The notes beneath the pieces are model-generated. The model had not been told where the DNA came from and ran no database searches. It worked only from the letters and a program-made list of their open reading frames with translations. This document shows, piece after piece, positions 44,180 through 52,378 of a stretch of DNA of 64,000 nt. Source of the stretch: Humisphaera borealis (GTDB lineage Bacteria; Planctomycetota; Phycisphaerae; Tepidisphaerales; Tepidisphaeraceae); contig NZ_CP063458.1 in NCBI RefSeq assembly GCF_015169395.1, positions 6,572,001 through 6,636,000 on the forward strand, in the 5' to 3' direction. The number at the start of each line of letters is the position of its first letter. The first letter of the stretch is position 1. Both the position numbers and the translations under genes were made by a program.

Positions 44180-45229
44180 ATGACCCGTGGCCCGGTCCGG
44201 ATGCTGATTCTCATCGTCTGCTGTGTGCCCGCCATCAGCACGGCCGGTGCCGCGCCGGCCACACGGCCCGCCGCACCGGCGAAGATCCTCTTCGACACCG
44301 ACATGGACAGCGACTGCGATGACGTGGGCGCGCTCGCGATGCTGCACGCGCTGGCCGACCTGGGTGAGGCAGAGATTCTCGCGACGGTGGTCTCGGCGAA
44401 AAACCCCTGGTCGGCGCCGTGCGTCGACGCCATCAACACTTGGTACGGCCGGCCGGATCTGCCCATCGGCAGGCCGAAGCAGCCGAACGCGGTCAACTCT
44501 TCGTCCAAGTACGCCCGGCAGATTGCGGAGGAGTACCAGCACGATCTGAAGTCGGGCGCCGACGCCCCGGACGCTGTGCGCGTTTATGTCGATGTGCTTT
44601 CGAAACAGCCGGAGCGGAGCGTCGTCATCCTGACCGTGGGCGATCTAACCAACATTGCGGCGCTGCTCAGTCTGCCGGCCGATGGCGATCGGCCGAGCGG
44701 GATCGACCTCGTGAAGTCCAAGGTCAAAGTCTGGGTCTGCATGGGCGGCAACTTCATCGGTCGGCCGGCGAAGGACGACATGAAGCTGGGGAACAACAAC
44801 TTCTCGCTCGACGCGGCGTCGTCGCTGTACGCCATCACGCACTGGCCGGTGGAGCTGACGTTTGTCGGTCGGGAGATCGGCTCGGTCCCGAGCGGGCTGA
44901 AAGCCGGCGCAAAACTCGCCGCCTTGCCGAAAGATCACCCCGTACGACGGGGGTATGAACTGTACTTCGGCGGGGCTCCGAAAGACCGTCACATTGCCGA
45001 CCAAACCGCCGTGCTGTACGCGGTGCGCGGCCTGCGCGACTACTGGGACATCGAAGCCAACGGCACCATGGACCTTCAGCCGGATATGACATTCACGTGG
45101 CAGCCAGGCGGCGGGAAGCAAAGCTACCTTCTGAAACGGAAGCCCGACGGGAAGCCCAACGACCGGGCGATCGAGCAGGCGGTCGAGCAGTTGATGATGC
45201 ATCCGCGACGAGGGCCAGTGCCGCAGTGA
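44180..45229 (+). CDS. Exported nucleoside hydrolase (IunH-like)
   Basis: A 349-residue protein with a signal peptide (MTRGPVRMLILIVCCVPAIS, cleavage near AGAA). ILFDTDMDSDCDDVGALAML is the calcium-binding Asp cluster of the inosine/uridine-preferring nucleoside hydrolase fold. A SVVILTVGDLTNIAAL segment and the MGGNF loop further support the family. The reaction would be hydrolysis of N-ribosidic bonds, with a periplasmic site giving a nucleoside scavenging role. Planctomycetes carry several divergent members of this family, so the substrate is uncertain. It is 21 bp after the delta-60 gene and may be co-transcribed. Confidence 0.85.
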   Translation: MTRGPVRMLILIVCCVPAISTAGAAPATRPAAPAKILFDTDMDSDCDDVGALAMLHALADLGEAEILATVVSAKNPWSAPCVDAINTWYGRPDLPIGRPKQPNAVNSSSKYARQIAEEYQHDLKSGADAPDAVRVYVDVLSKQPERSVVILTVGDLTNIAALLSLPADGDRPSGIDLVKSKVKVWVCMGGNFIGRPAKDDMKLGNNNFSLDAASSLYAITHWPVELTFVGREIGSVPSGLKAGAKLAALPKDHPVRRGYELYFGGAPKDRHIADQTAVLYAVRGLRDYWDIEANGTMDLQPDMTFTWQPGGGKQSYLLKRKPDGKPNDRAIEQAVEQLMMHPRRGPVPQ

Positions 45230-45397
45230 TGGCGTGGTGCGGGGGCTGGAAGGGCCGCCGCCCGAGCGGCAACCGCTTTCAAAACAAACTTTCCGATGAC
45301 TCCGGGCCGATGAGACGGTATCGTTAGCCCGTTTGGCCGGCTGTTCGACCAAATCTGCTTGCCTCCTGGAATCGACCACCGTAGTGGGAGTTCGTCT

Positions 45398-47371
45398 ATG
45401 CTGAAACGTCACGCGACCGGGTCGTTGTTCCTGGTCCCTTCGTGCCTGCTGCTGGTATTGGGACTGGTTGCGACCGCACTGGCCGAGCCGGCTACGAAGC
45501 CGGTCGGGAAGAAGATGCCGACGCCGGAAAAGCCCACGCCGGATAAGTCGGACCCGACCAAGCCCGCGACGCAGCCCGACAACAGCAAGAGCGACTTCCC
45601 CTCGCCGGCCGAGCTGATGAAACAGCTCAAGGCCGATCGCGAGAAGAAGTCGAAGATGGCGCAGGTCGCGTTTTTCGACCTGTCCGAGCCCATGGGCGAA
45701 ACCGAGGCCTCATTCAGCCTCTTCGGCGACTACCGCCTGAACCTCCGCACCTTCCTAGAACGGCTCGAAAAGATCCGTACCGATGCGCAGGTCAAAGGCG
45801 TGCTGATCTTCCTCGGCGACCCCGGCATCAGCCTGTCGCAGGCCCAGGAAATCCGCGACGCACTGGCCGCGATCGTCAAGGCCGGCAAGCCGGTCTTCAT
45901 TCACGCCGACGGCTACGATACGACGCTTTACACCATGGCGACCGGCGCCAGCGACATCTGCCTGCTTGAAGGCGGCGAGCTCATGCTCCCGGGCATCGGT
46001 ATCGAATCGATGTTCCTCCGCGGCCTGTTCGACAAGGTCGGCGTCAAGGCCGACTACGTGCAGATCGGCGAATACAAAGGCGCAGACGAGCAGTACACCC
46101 GCACGCAGGCTTCGGAAGAACTTCGCGGCGAGATGAAGGCGCTCGTCGAAGGCCTCTACAACGAAGTCGTCAACGGCATCGTCAAGTTCCGCAAGGTCGA
46201 TGCCGACGTGGTCAAGACCACCATCGACGACTCAATGGCATCCGGCAAAACCGCCAAGGCGCGCAAGCTGGTGGACCACCTGATCGACCAGGACGGCGTT
46301 CGGGCCCTGCTGGAAAAGAAGCTCGGCAACGAAGTGCTGCTCAACCCCGCCTACGGCATGGAGCAGCGCGCACCCGTTGATTTCAGCAACCCGTTCGGGC
46401 TGCTGGCGTCGCTGATGAAGAAGTCCGAAGACGACAAGCCGACCGAGAAGGACTCCGTCGCGATCATCTACGCCGAGGGCGTGATCGTCGATGGCGAAGC
46501 CGATGACGGCATCCTCAGCCAGGGGGGAAACATCGGGTCCACCAACATGCGGCAGGCGTTCCGGGCGGCGCTGAGGGACGACAACATCAAGGCGGTGGTC
46601 ATTCGCATCGATTCGCCCGGCGGCAGCGCGCTGGCGAGCGAAGTGATGTGGCAGGCCGCGCGCCGGCTGGCAGAGAAAAAGCCGGTCGTGATCTCCATCG
46701 GCGGAATGGCGGCCAGCGGCGGGTACTACCTGGCATCGGCCGGCGACACCATCTACGCCGACCCCACCGCGATCGTCGGTTCGATCGGCGTGGTCGGCGG
46801 CAAGTTCGTGATGGCCGACCTCTTCGAGAAGCTGGGCGTCAAGTCCGAGACCTTCGCCAAGGGCCGCAACGCCGACCTGTTCAGCATGAATCAGCCGTTC
46901 ACCGATCGTCAGCGCGTGATGGTGACCACCTGGATGAAGTCGACCTACGACCAGTTCACCGACCGTATCCTGACGACGCGCAAGGGCAAGATTGCGGATA
47001 TCGACCGCGTGGCCCGTGGCCGTATCTTCGTCGCCAGCCGGGCCAAGGAATTGGGCATGGTCGACGAGATCGGCGGTCTGCGCGATGCGATCGCCGCGGC
47101 GGCAACCAAGGGCGGTCTCAAGGCCGGCGCTTACGACGTACGGCAGGTTCCCAGCCCCAAGACCCTCGGCGACTACCTCAGCGGCAACGGTTCCAACGGC
47201 CCGCAGGCGGCGATCAACATCAAGCCGAAAATCGAGATCAAGATCGACAGCTTTTTGGGCGCGCTCAACCCCTCGCTCCGCAGGCAGGCACTTCAGCAGA
47301 TCCAGATGATGCATCTGCTGCAGGATCGACCGGTCATCCTGATCAGCCCGTACACGATCACGGTGAAGTGA
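45398..47371 (+). CDS. sppA: Signal peptide peptidase SppA, long form
   Basis: A 657-residue protein of the tandem-domain (about 67 kDa) type. The N-terminus has a hydrophobic signal or anchor (LFLVPSCLLLVLGLVATALA) and then a Lys/Pro/Thr-rich linker. The catalytic Lys is in IGEYKGADEQYTR near residue 226. The catalytic Ser is in ISIGGMAASGGYYLASAGD near residue 440, preceded by IRIDSPGGSALASEVMW. SppA degrades signal peptides left in the membrane; the active site faces the periplasm. A long hairpin follows the stop at 47409-47468. Confidence 0.92.
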   Translation: MLKRHATGSLFLVPSCLLLVLGLVATALAEPATKPVGKKMPTPEKPTPDKSDPTKPATQPDNSKSDFPSPAELMKQLKADREKKSKMAQVAFFDLSEPMGETEASFSLFGDYRLNLRTFLERLEKIRTDAQVKGVLIFLGDPGISLSQAQEIRDALAAIVKAGKPVFIHADGYDTTLYTMATGASDICLLEGGELMLPGIGIESMFLRGLFDKVGVKADYVQIGEYKGADEQYTRTQASEELRGEMKALVEGLYNEVVNGIVKFRKVDADVVKTTIDDSMASGKTAKARKLVDHLIDQDGVRALLEKKLGNEVLLNPAYGMEQRAPVDFSNPFGLLASLMKKSEDDKPTEKDSVAIIYAEGVIVDGEADDGILSQGGNIGSTNMRQAFRAALRDDNIKAVVIRIDSPGGSALASEVMWQAARRLAEKKPVVISIGGMAASGGYYLASAGDTIYADPTAIVGSIGVVGGKFVMADLFEKLGVKSETFAKGRNADLFSMNQPFTDRQRVMVTTWMKSTYDQFTDRILTTRKGKIADIDRVARGRIFVASRAKELGMVDEIGGLRDAIAAAATKGGLKAGAYDVRQVPSPKTLGDYLSGNGSNGPQAAINIKPKIEIKIDSFLGALNPSLRRQALQQIQMMHLLQDRPVILISPYTITVK

Positions 47372-47408
47372 GCGACGTGTCGAAATCGACAAGATGAAGC
47401 CGCACGCC

Positions 47409-47468
47409 ATGACCGGAGCCTCGGGTCGCGACAAGATGATTGTCGGTCGACCCGGGGCTCCGAGTCAT
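47409..47468 (+). terminator. Long nested hairpin downstream of sppA
   Basis: The outer arms ATGAC / GTCAT and GGAGCCTCGGGTCG / CGACCCGGGGCTCC (one mismatch) enclose an inner CGACAA / TTGTCG stem with a GATGA loop. About 25 base pairs in all, starting 38 bp after the sppA stop. Only three T follow, so it may act as an mRNA stabiliser as well as a terminator. Confidence 0.6.
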
Positions 47469-47633
47469 TTCATGCGATCGGTTACTCGTGCAGTTCCCTC
47501 AGGTTATCGTGGTTGCACGTCACTGGATTCGCCGGGTTAGGTGAATGCCGTGAACTCGACGCGGAAATCGTCCAAACCTTTGCCGCCGGCGCTGGTCAAT
47601 CTTCAAGCAGACGTTTGAAAGGACTGCACCCAC

Positions 47634-48173
47634 ATGACCGACGCATTCATCCAAACCCTTGAAGACCGCAAGTTTTTTGCAGCCCACGTTTCGCTGACGC
47701 CGTCTGAAGTCGTCAACCCTCACCTGACCGCGACGACGCTTCCCAACAAGGCCGAATTGAAGGCCGCCCAGAAAGCCGCCAAGGCGCAGAAGCCGGCGAA
47801 GGTCGCCGATGCGCCGCTGGTTCGATCAACCGATCTCGTCGGCGAATGGGAAGGCCACATCAAGGTGAAGTACTTCCTTTTCAGCAAGAAGTACGACTTT
47901 GACATGAGCATCTTCCACCAGACCGACAACAGCATCTCCGGCCGGATCGAGATCGACGGGCACGATTTCGAGGGGACGTTTTACGGAAAGATCAACGAGA
48001 AGAATGGCCGGTTCCGCTACAAGCTCGATGACGACGGCGAAGAGGTGACGATCAAGGGCCAGCTAGGCAAAAAGGGCCTCATCATCGGCGGCGGCAGCGT
48101 CAAAGCCGAAGACTGGGGCTGGGATTGGGGCTGGGATATCAAGGGCAGCTTCGAGGTAGACAGGATCGCGTAA
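47634..48173 (+). CDS. Small LE-x-R protein of unknown function
   Basis: A 179-residue protein preceded by GAAAGGA. It starts MTDAFIQTLEDRKFFAAHVS, a variant of the LE-x-R-x-LL export motif (LEDRKFFAA). Residues 45-62 are an Ala/Lys-rich helix (KAAQKAAKAQKPAK). The rest, from LVGEWEGHIKVKYFLFSKKY on, is a compact beta-sandwich-like domain with alternating strands (ISGRIEIDGHDFEGTFYGKI, EEVTIKGQLGKKGLIIGGG), ending in a Trp-rich stretch DWGWDWGWDIKGSFEV. I recognise no family for it, but the fold resembles small lipocalin-like or DUF-type barrels. It sits between sppA and a decamer-repeat hairpin. Confidence 0.7.
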   Translation: MTDAFIQTLEDRKFFAAHVSLTPSEVVNPHLTATTLPNKAELKAAQKAAKAQKPAKVADAPLVRSTDLVGEWEGHIKVKYFLFSKKYDFDMSIFHQTDNSISGRIEIDGHDFEGTFYGKINEKNGRFRYKLDDDGEEVTIKGQLGKKGLIIGGGSVKAEDWGWDWGWDIKGSFEVDRIA

Positions 48174-48210
48174 GCCGAACGTGTGGCCGCGATGAGCATC
48201 GAAGACGGCG

Positions 48211-48322
48211 GGTCCACGAATAGACACGAATGCTCACGAATGAAGAAGGGCAGGGGCCGCGCGGTTTGTCCGCCAGTCCTCATCCTTCTCTATTCGTGAG
48301 CATTCGTGTTCATTCGTGGACC
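48211..48322. repeat. Decamer-repeat inverted arms
   Basis: The left arm has CACGAATAGA, CACGAATGCT, CACGAATGAA (48215-48244). The right arm has TATTCGTGAG, CATTCGTGTT, CATTCGTGGA (48291-48320). It lies between the convergent small LE-x-R gene and ahpD and could end transcription from both sides. Confidence 0.75.
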
Positions 48323-48348
48323 ACTCTTGCGCGTGCGCCCGTGCAACA

Positions 48349-48876
48349 TTACAAGCCCGCCGTCAGCACTTGCGCCGCCGCGTGGAACACCGCGGCGATG
48401 CGGATCGCGTCGTTCACCTGGTCTTCGGTGACGTTGTGCCCCATCAGGGCCTTCTCGTGCGACTGCACGCACATCTCGCAACCATGAATCGCGCTGACGG
48501 CAAGTGAATAGAGCTCGAAATCGACCTTCGTCGATGTCGGCTGCATGATCCGGTTCATGCGCAGGCGCGGCGGCTTCTGGCCGTAGCTGGGCTTGTCGAC
48601 CATGTGCCGAAAGCGGTAGTAGATGTTGTTCATCGCCATCAGCACCGCTGATGCGGCGGCGTCTTCCAGCACCCTGGGCTCGACATGGTTCCGCGCGTCG
48701 GCGAGGGTTGCTTCCTTCAGTTGCGGGCTGTTGCACGCTATCGCGCTCGCCACCGCCACGCCCCAGCGCTGATCGACCGACAACGACGAATCGGATAGCA
48801 CGCTCGACAGGTTGAGCTTGATGTCCTTGGCGTATTCCGGGAACGACTGGCGGAGCGCCTCGAGTGCTTCGAGCAT
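48349..48876 (-). CDS. ahpD: AhpD-type alkylhydroperoxidase
   Basis: A 175-residue protein starting MLEALEALRQSFPEY behind GAGG. The catalytic segment is HGCEMCVQSHEKAL, with Cys133, Cys136 and His140 in the family spacing. AhpD reduces AhpC in organisms without AhpF, through a CxxC thiol cycle. It lies downstream of ahpC on the same strand. The 204-bp gap between them holds a heptamer-repeat hairpin, which may tune the relative amounts. The upstream extension of the frame is encoded by that repeat and is not protein-like. Confidence 0.93.
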   Translation of the reverse strand: MLEALEALRQSFPEYAKDIKLNLSSVLSDSSLSVDQRWGVAVASAIACNSPQLKEATLADARNHVEPRVLEDAAASAVLMAMNNIYYRFRHMVDKPSYGQKPPRLRMNRIMQPTSTKVDFELYSLAVSAIHGCEMCVQSHEKALMGHNVTEDQVNDAIRIAAVFHAAAQVLTAGL

Positions 48877-48889
48877 GACAACCTCACAG

Positions 48890-49064
48890 GAATGACGAAT
48901 GATGAAAATCGAATGGCGAATGAAGTTCGAATGACGAACGAACAAATGACGAAATGCGGCAGGACAATGAGTGCGGCGAACTGACGAACAAGGCAGCCAT
49001 CCGGTCGCGCCTTCGTCATTCACTCGTCATTCACTTGTCATCCGCATTCCGTCATTCGTCATTG
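48890..49064. repeat. Heptamer-repeat inverted arms between ahpC and ahpD
   Basis: The left arm has GAATGAC, GAATGAT, GAAAATC, GAATGGC, GAATGAA and a further GAATGAC (48890-48935). The right arm has GTCATTC, GTCATTC, GTCATCC, GCATTCC, GTCATTC, GTCATTG (49015-49064), with two 4-nt interruptions. It is the largest of the three heptamer loci. Confidence 0.8.
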
Positions 49065-49080
49065 AGCCGCACCGCGACCT

Positions 49081-49620
49081 CTACGCTACCTTCAGGGTCG
49101 CGTCCCCGTCTTTCCAGTTGCAGGGGCAGAGTTCATCGGTCTGGAGTGCATCGAGCACGCGGATGACTTCGTCCACGTTGCGACCGACCTTCAGGTCGTT
49201 GACGCTCGCCCAGCGGATGACACCCTGGGGATCGACGATGTAGGTCGCGCGAAGGGCGACGCCTTCCTCGGGGTGAAGAATGCCGCAGGCGGTGGTCAGC
49301 TCGCGCTTGGTGTCGGCGACCATCGGGATCGGCAGGCCGCGGAGGTCGTTGTGATCTTTCCGCCAGGCCAGGTGAACAAACTGGGTGTCGGTGCTGACGC
49401 CAAGAACCTGGGTATCGCGGTCGGTGAACTCGCCGTTCTTCCTGCCGAACTCGGCGATCTCGGTCGGGCAGACGAAGGTGAAGTCCATCGGCCAGAAGAA
49501 GACGACGAGCCACTTGCCCGGGAAACTGTCGCTGGACAGCTCGGCAAACTCCTTGCCTTTTTCAATGCTGACCACGGACTGGAGCTTGAACTGAGGGAAC
49601 TGATCGCGAACACCAAGCAT
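49081..49620 (-). CDS. ahpC: Peroxiredoxin AhpC
   Basis: A 179-residue 2-Cys peroxiredoxin starting MLGVRDQFPQFKLQSV behind GGAG. The peroxidatic Cys51 is in WPMDFTFVCPTE. The C-terminal resolving pair is Cys165 and Cys167 in DELCPCNW. A third Cys at CPC recalls the mycobacterial AhpC that is reduced by AhpD, which agrees with the ahpD gene next in the operon. It reduces H2O2 and organic hydroperoxides in the cytoplasm. A palindrome with OxyR-like half-site spacing lies about 215 bp upstream. Confidence 0.95.
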   Translation of the reverse strand: MLGVRDQFPQFKLQSVVSIEKGKEFAELSSDSFPGKWLVVFFWPMDFTFVCPTEIAEFGRKNGEFTDRDTQVLGVSTDTQFVHLAWRKDHNDLRGLPIPMVADTKRELTTACGILHPEEGVALRATYIVDPQGVIRWASVNDLKVGRNVDEVIRVLDALQTDELCPCNWKDGDATLKVA

Positions 49621-49833
49621 GACGAGACTCCATTGATCGTAAATAACCCGGGCGGAGACCGGCACGGGCAACTCATTGCACGTGTATCAGTCAGGACTCA
49701 CGTCCACCGGTCCGCACGCCTCTTTTTCATCCGCCGGAAAGCCAGGTCGTCCGCAGGACGCGAACGAGCACCACTTTGGAAGTGGCAGAAAGTATCCCAC
49801 CGAGGTCAGCAGTTCAAACGGGTGCGGCTGAAT

Positions 49834-49864
49834 GGCTTCAATAGGCATTCCCTATTGAAAGCCC
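49834..49864. promoter_or_regulatory. Palindrome with ATAG-N7-CTAT, possible OxyR-type site
   Basis: GGCTTCAATAGG and CCTATTGAAAGCC form a 12-bp inverted repeat with one bulged base around CATTC. At its centre is ATAG-N7-CTAT, the half-site spacing of OxyR. It lies in the 370-bp divergent region (49621-49990) between ahpC and the FAD oxidase gene. No other structure was recognised in that region. A simple hairpin role is equally possible. Confidence 0.4.
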
Positions 49865-49990
49865 TGTGGTTCGGGGCGCAACGGAGGGTAGGTGTCGGCA
49901 CGGCTCCAGGTGCCTTCCTGTGTAACAATCTGCCTTGTCTGCGTTTAAGGGGTGTGGCGGCGTGCGCCATTGGCGAGGAAACCGAAGCGA

Positions 49991-51373
49991 ATGCGAACCC
50001 GGACGGTCGGAATCATCGGTGGCGGGCCCGGCGGGCTGATGACCGCCTACGCGCTTCAAAAAGCCGCGAACTGTCCCGTTCGCATCACCCTGTTCGAAGC
50101 GAGCGATCGCGTGGGGGGCAAGATTCTGACCCCCCAGTTCGCGCGTGCCTCGGTTCACTACGAAGCCGGTGCCGCCGAGTTTTATGACTATTCACTGTTC
50201 GACGACGACCCGCTGAAGGAGCTGATCGCAGAGATGGGGCTGAGCATTCGGGCGATGGGCGGGCCGGCGACGATCCTGAATGGGCAGATCGTGTCCAACC
50301 TGGACGATGTCCGGTCGCACCTGGGACCGCGGGCCGCGTCGGCGTTGTCGGCGTTTGATCGGCTCGCCAAAGATCGCATGACGCCTCAGGAGTTTTACCA
50401 TTCCGATCACCCGGACGGCTCGGCATCGGAAGCCATCGAAGCGCGGTTCGACACCATGCTCGCCGCCGTCGCCGAGCCGGAGGCCCGCCGGTACATCGAG
50501 CAGTTGATTCACAGCGACCTGGCGACCGAACCGTGCCTGACAAGCACGTCCTACGGACTGCAGAACTACCTGATGAATGACCCGGCGTACATGCGGATCT
50601 ACGGCATCGAAGGGGGCAACGAACAACTGCCCCGCGCGCTGGCGTCGCGGATCGACGCCACGTTCTGCCTTGGGCACAAGGTCGTCGGCGTCGCCGGCAC
50701 CGACGACGGCAGATTGCGTGTCGAGAGCGATCACAACGGGCTTCGCCGACGGGACGAATTCGACTTCGTCGTGGTGGCGCTTCCCCATGGTCACCTGCGA
50801 TCGATCGAGTTCCGCGGCGATCGGCTGGCGGCGGCGATGCAGAAGCACCACGCCTACTACGACCATCCCGCCCACTACCTGCGCATCACCGCACTGTTCG
50901 AACGGCCCTTCTGGCGCGAGTGCTTCACCGATTCGTACTGGATGCTCGATCGGTTTGGCGGCTGCTGCCTGTATGACGAGTCTTCCCGTGAGCCGGCGGG
51001 AACCCACGGCGTGCTTGGATGGCTCCTGGGCGGGACCGCCGCCGAGCAGATGAGCCGACAGACAGACGAACAACTGATCGCCGAGGCGATCGATTCGCTG
51101 CCCTCGTTTCTCGCTCACGGCCGGGACTACTTCATTGAGGCGCGGGTGCATCGCTGGGTCGGCGCAGTCAACGCGATGCCCGGCGGCGCCGCCGCCCGCA
51201 GCCTCGACCGCCGGCACCAGCCCGAGCCGACCGACCACCCGAACCTGTTCGTCGTCGGCGACTACATGCTCGATTCGACGCTCAACGGCGTGCTGGATTC
51301 GGCCCAGTACGTTGCAGCCTGGCTCGCGACAACAATGCTCGAAAACGCCGAAACGCTTCACGCTGAAAGGTAG
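49991..51373 (+). CDS. FAD-dependent amine oxidase / protoporphyrinogen-oxidase-like enzyme
   Basis: A 460-residue flavoprotein. The ATG at 49991 begins MRTRTVGIIGGGPGGLMTAY, the Rossmann dinucleotide motif, followed by TLFEASDRVGGKILT (second FAD contact). The C-terminal DHPNLFVVGDYMLDSTLNGVLDSAQY closes the FAD site in the usual amine-oxidase manner. The substrate is unknown: desaturases, amine oxidases and HemY-type enzymes share this pattern. The next gene starts 3 nt after the stop, so the two are surely co-transcribed. Cytoplasmic or membrane-peripheral; no signal peptide. Confidence 0.85.
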   Translation: MRTRTVGIIGGGPGGLMTAYALQKAANCPVRITLFEASDRVGGKILTPQFARASVHYEAGAAEFYDYSLFDDDPLKELIAEMGLSIRAMGGPATILNGQIVSNLDDVRSHLGPRAASALSAFDRLAKDRMTPQEFYHSDHPDGSASEAIEARFDTMLAAVAEPEARRYIEQLIHSDLATEPCLTSTSYGLQNYLMNDPAYMRIYGIEGGNEQLPRALASRIDATFCLGHKVVGVAGTDDGRLRVESDHNGLRRRDEFDFVVVALPHGHLRSIEFRGDRLAAAMQKHHAYYDHPAHYLRITALFERPFWRECFTDSYWMLDRFGGCCLYDESSREPAGTHGVLGWLLGGTAAEQMSRQTDEQLIAEAIDSLPSFLAHGRDYFIEARVHRWVGAVNAMPGGAAARSLDRRHQPEPTDHPNLFVVGDYMLDSTLNGVLDSAQYVAAWLATTMLENAETLHAER

Positions 51374-51376
51374 CCG

Positions 51377-52267
51377 ATGGTCGTTCACGAGACTGCCGAG
51401 ACCCTGGCAACAGGTTCCCCGCTGAAAGGTTGTTTGCCACACGGATTGCCCGAAAACGCGGAGGTCCTGGATATCGCGTTCCTCGCCGATCGCTCGGCCG
51501 AGCAGATCGTCGTGCTCGAGTTCCCGCATGCCATCCGGTGCCGTGCCGTCCGCGTCGCGCCCCCGGCCGACGGATCCGCCGGCGGCGCGTCCCCGAACAT
51601 CGATCTGTCCGTTCTGGCGATTCCGACGAGCGATCACCAGGACGAAGTTCTGTTGCGGGCGGCGGGCACGTGGGTCGGTCAAGGCGGAGCGGTCGCCGCG
51701 GAACAGGTCCAGCTCATGACGCTGCAAGGCGCCCAGATCCTCTGGTGCGGGCCACGCGTCGCCGTCATGGCGCAACCCGAACGCATTCAAACCGTCCGCG
51801 CCGCGATGATCGAGGCGTTTTATTACCAGACGGAACTGGCCGACATCGAACGCACCCTCGGCGAAGCCTGGCCACAACTGGAAGGCGACATGCCGCTGGC
51901 GTTCGAGTTCAACAATCGGGCGATCAGTCGCCGTAACCAGCTTCTCCAGCGTTTCCAGCAGGTCCTGAAGATCCGCGTACGCTTGGCCAGGCTCGGGCCG
52001 CTGGTGCACAGCCCCCACGTGCATCCGGCCACGCTGGCAAGCCAGATCGGCGAGCGGTTCCGGGAACGCACCCGGATGGTTCACCGGCACGAGGCCCTGG
52101 GCGAGCAGTTGGAAGTGTTTGAAAAGGTCTACGAATCGTGCGGCCAGCGGGTCAGTGATTTCATGCTCAGCCGGTCGAGCACGACGCTGGAGTGGGTCAT
52201 CATCGTGCTGCTGGTCGTGCAACTGGTTCTCAACGGGGTCGAGTACCTTGTGGGCCTGAGTCCGTGA
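51377..52267 (+). CDS. Putative DUF155/RMND1-like membrane-anchored protein
   Basis: A 296-residue protein starting 3 nt after the FAD oxidase stop. The N-terminal half is mixed alpha/beta. The second half has long helices (EAFYYQTELADIERTLGEAW, RRNQLLQRFQQVLKIRVRLA). A C-terminal transmembrane segment, TTLEWVIIVLLVVQLVLNGV, follows. The long-helix then LEW-type membrane-anchor layout is that of DUF155 (RMND1/Sif2) proteins, but I cannot confirm it by conserved residues, so the call is tentative. Tight coupling to the flavoenzyme gene suggests a joint role. Confidence 0.5.
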   Translation: MVVHETAETLATGSPLKGCLPHGLPENAEVLDIAFLADRSAEQIVVLEFPHAIRCRAVRVAPPADGSAGGASPNIDLSVLAIPTSDHQDEVLLRAAGTWVGQGGAVAAEQVQLMTLQGAQILWCGPRVAVMAQPERIQTVRAAMIEAFYYQTELADIERTLGEAWPQLEGDMPLAFEFNNRAISRRNQLLQRFQQVLKIRVRLARLGPLVHSPHVHPATLASQIGERFRERTRMVHRHEALGEQLEVFEKVYESCGQRVSDFMLSRSSTTLEWVIIVLLVVQLVLNGVEYLVGLSP

Positions 52268-52378
52268 ACGCCAGCCTCGGCCGTCCCTTCCCCCGCGCCT
52301 GATCGACCGCAGCGACCGCAAACCCGCCGTGCGTGCCGCCTCGACAGGCTATTGATTGTTCTGAAATCTGGCTAACTC

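Noticed and set aside
50192-52321. Minus-strand frame of 709 codons opposite the FAD oxidase and DUF155-like genes
   Set aside because: Runs across two real genes and their junction on the other strand; composition is a high-GC shadow.
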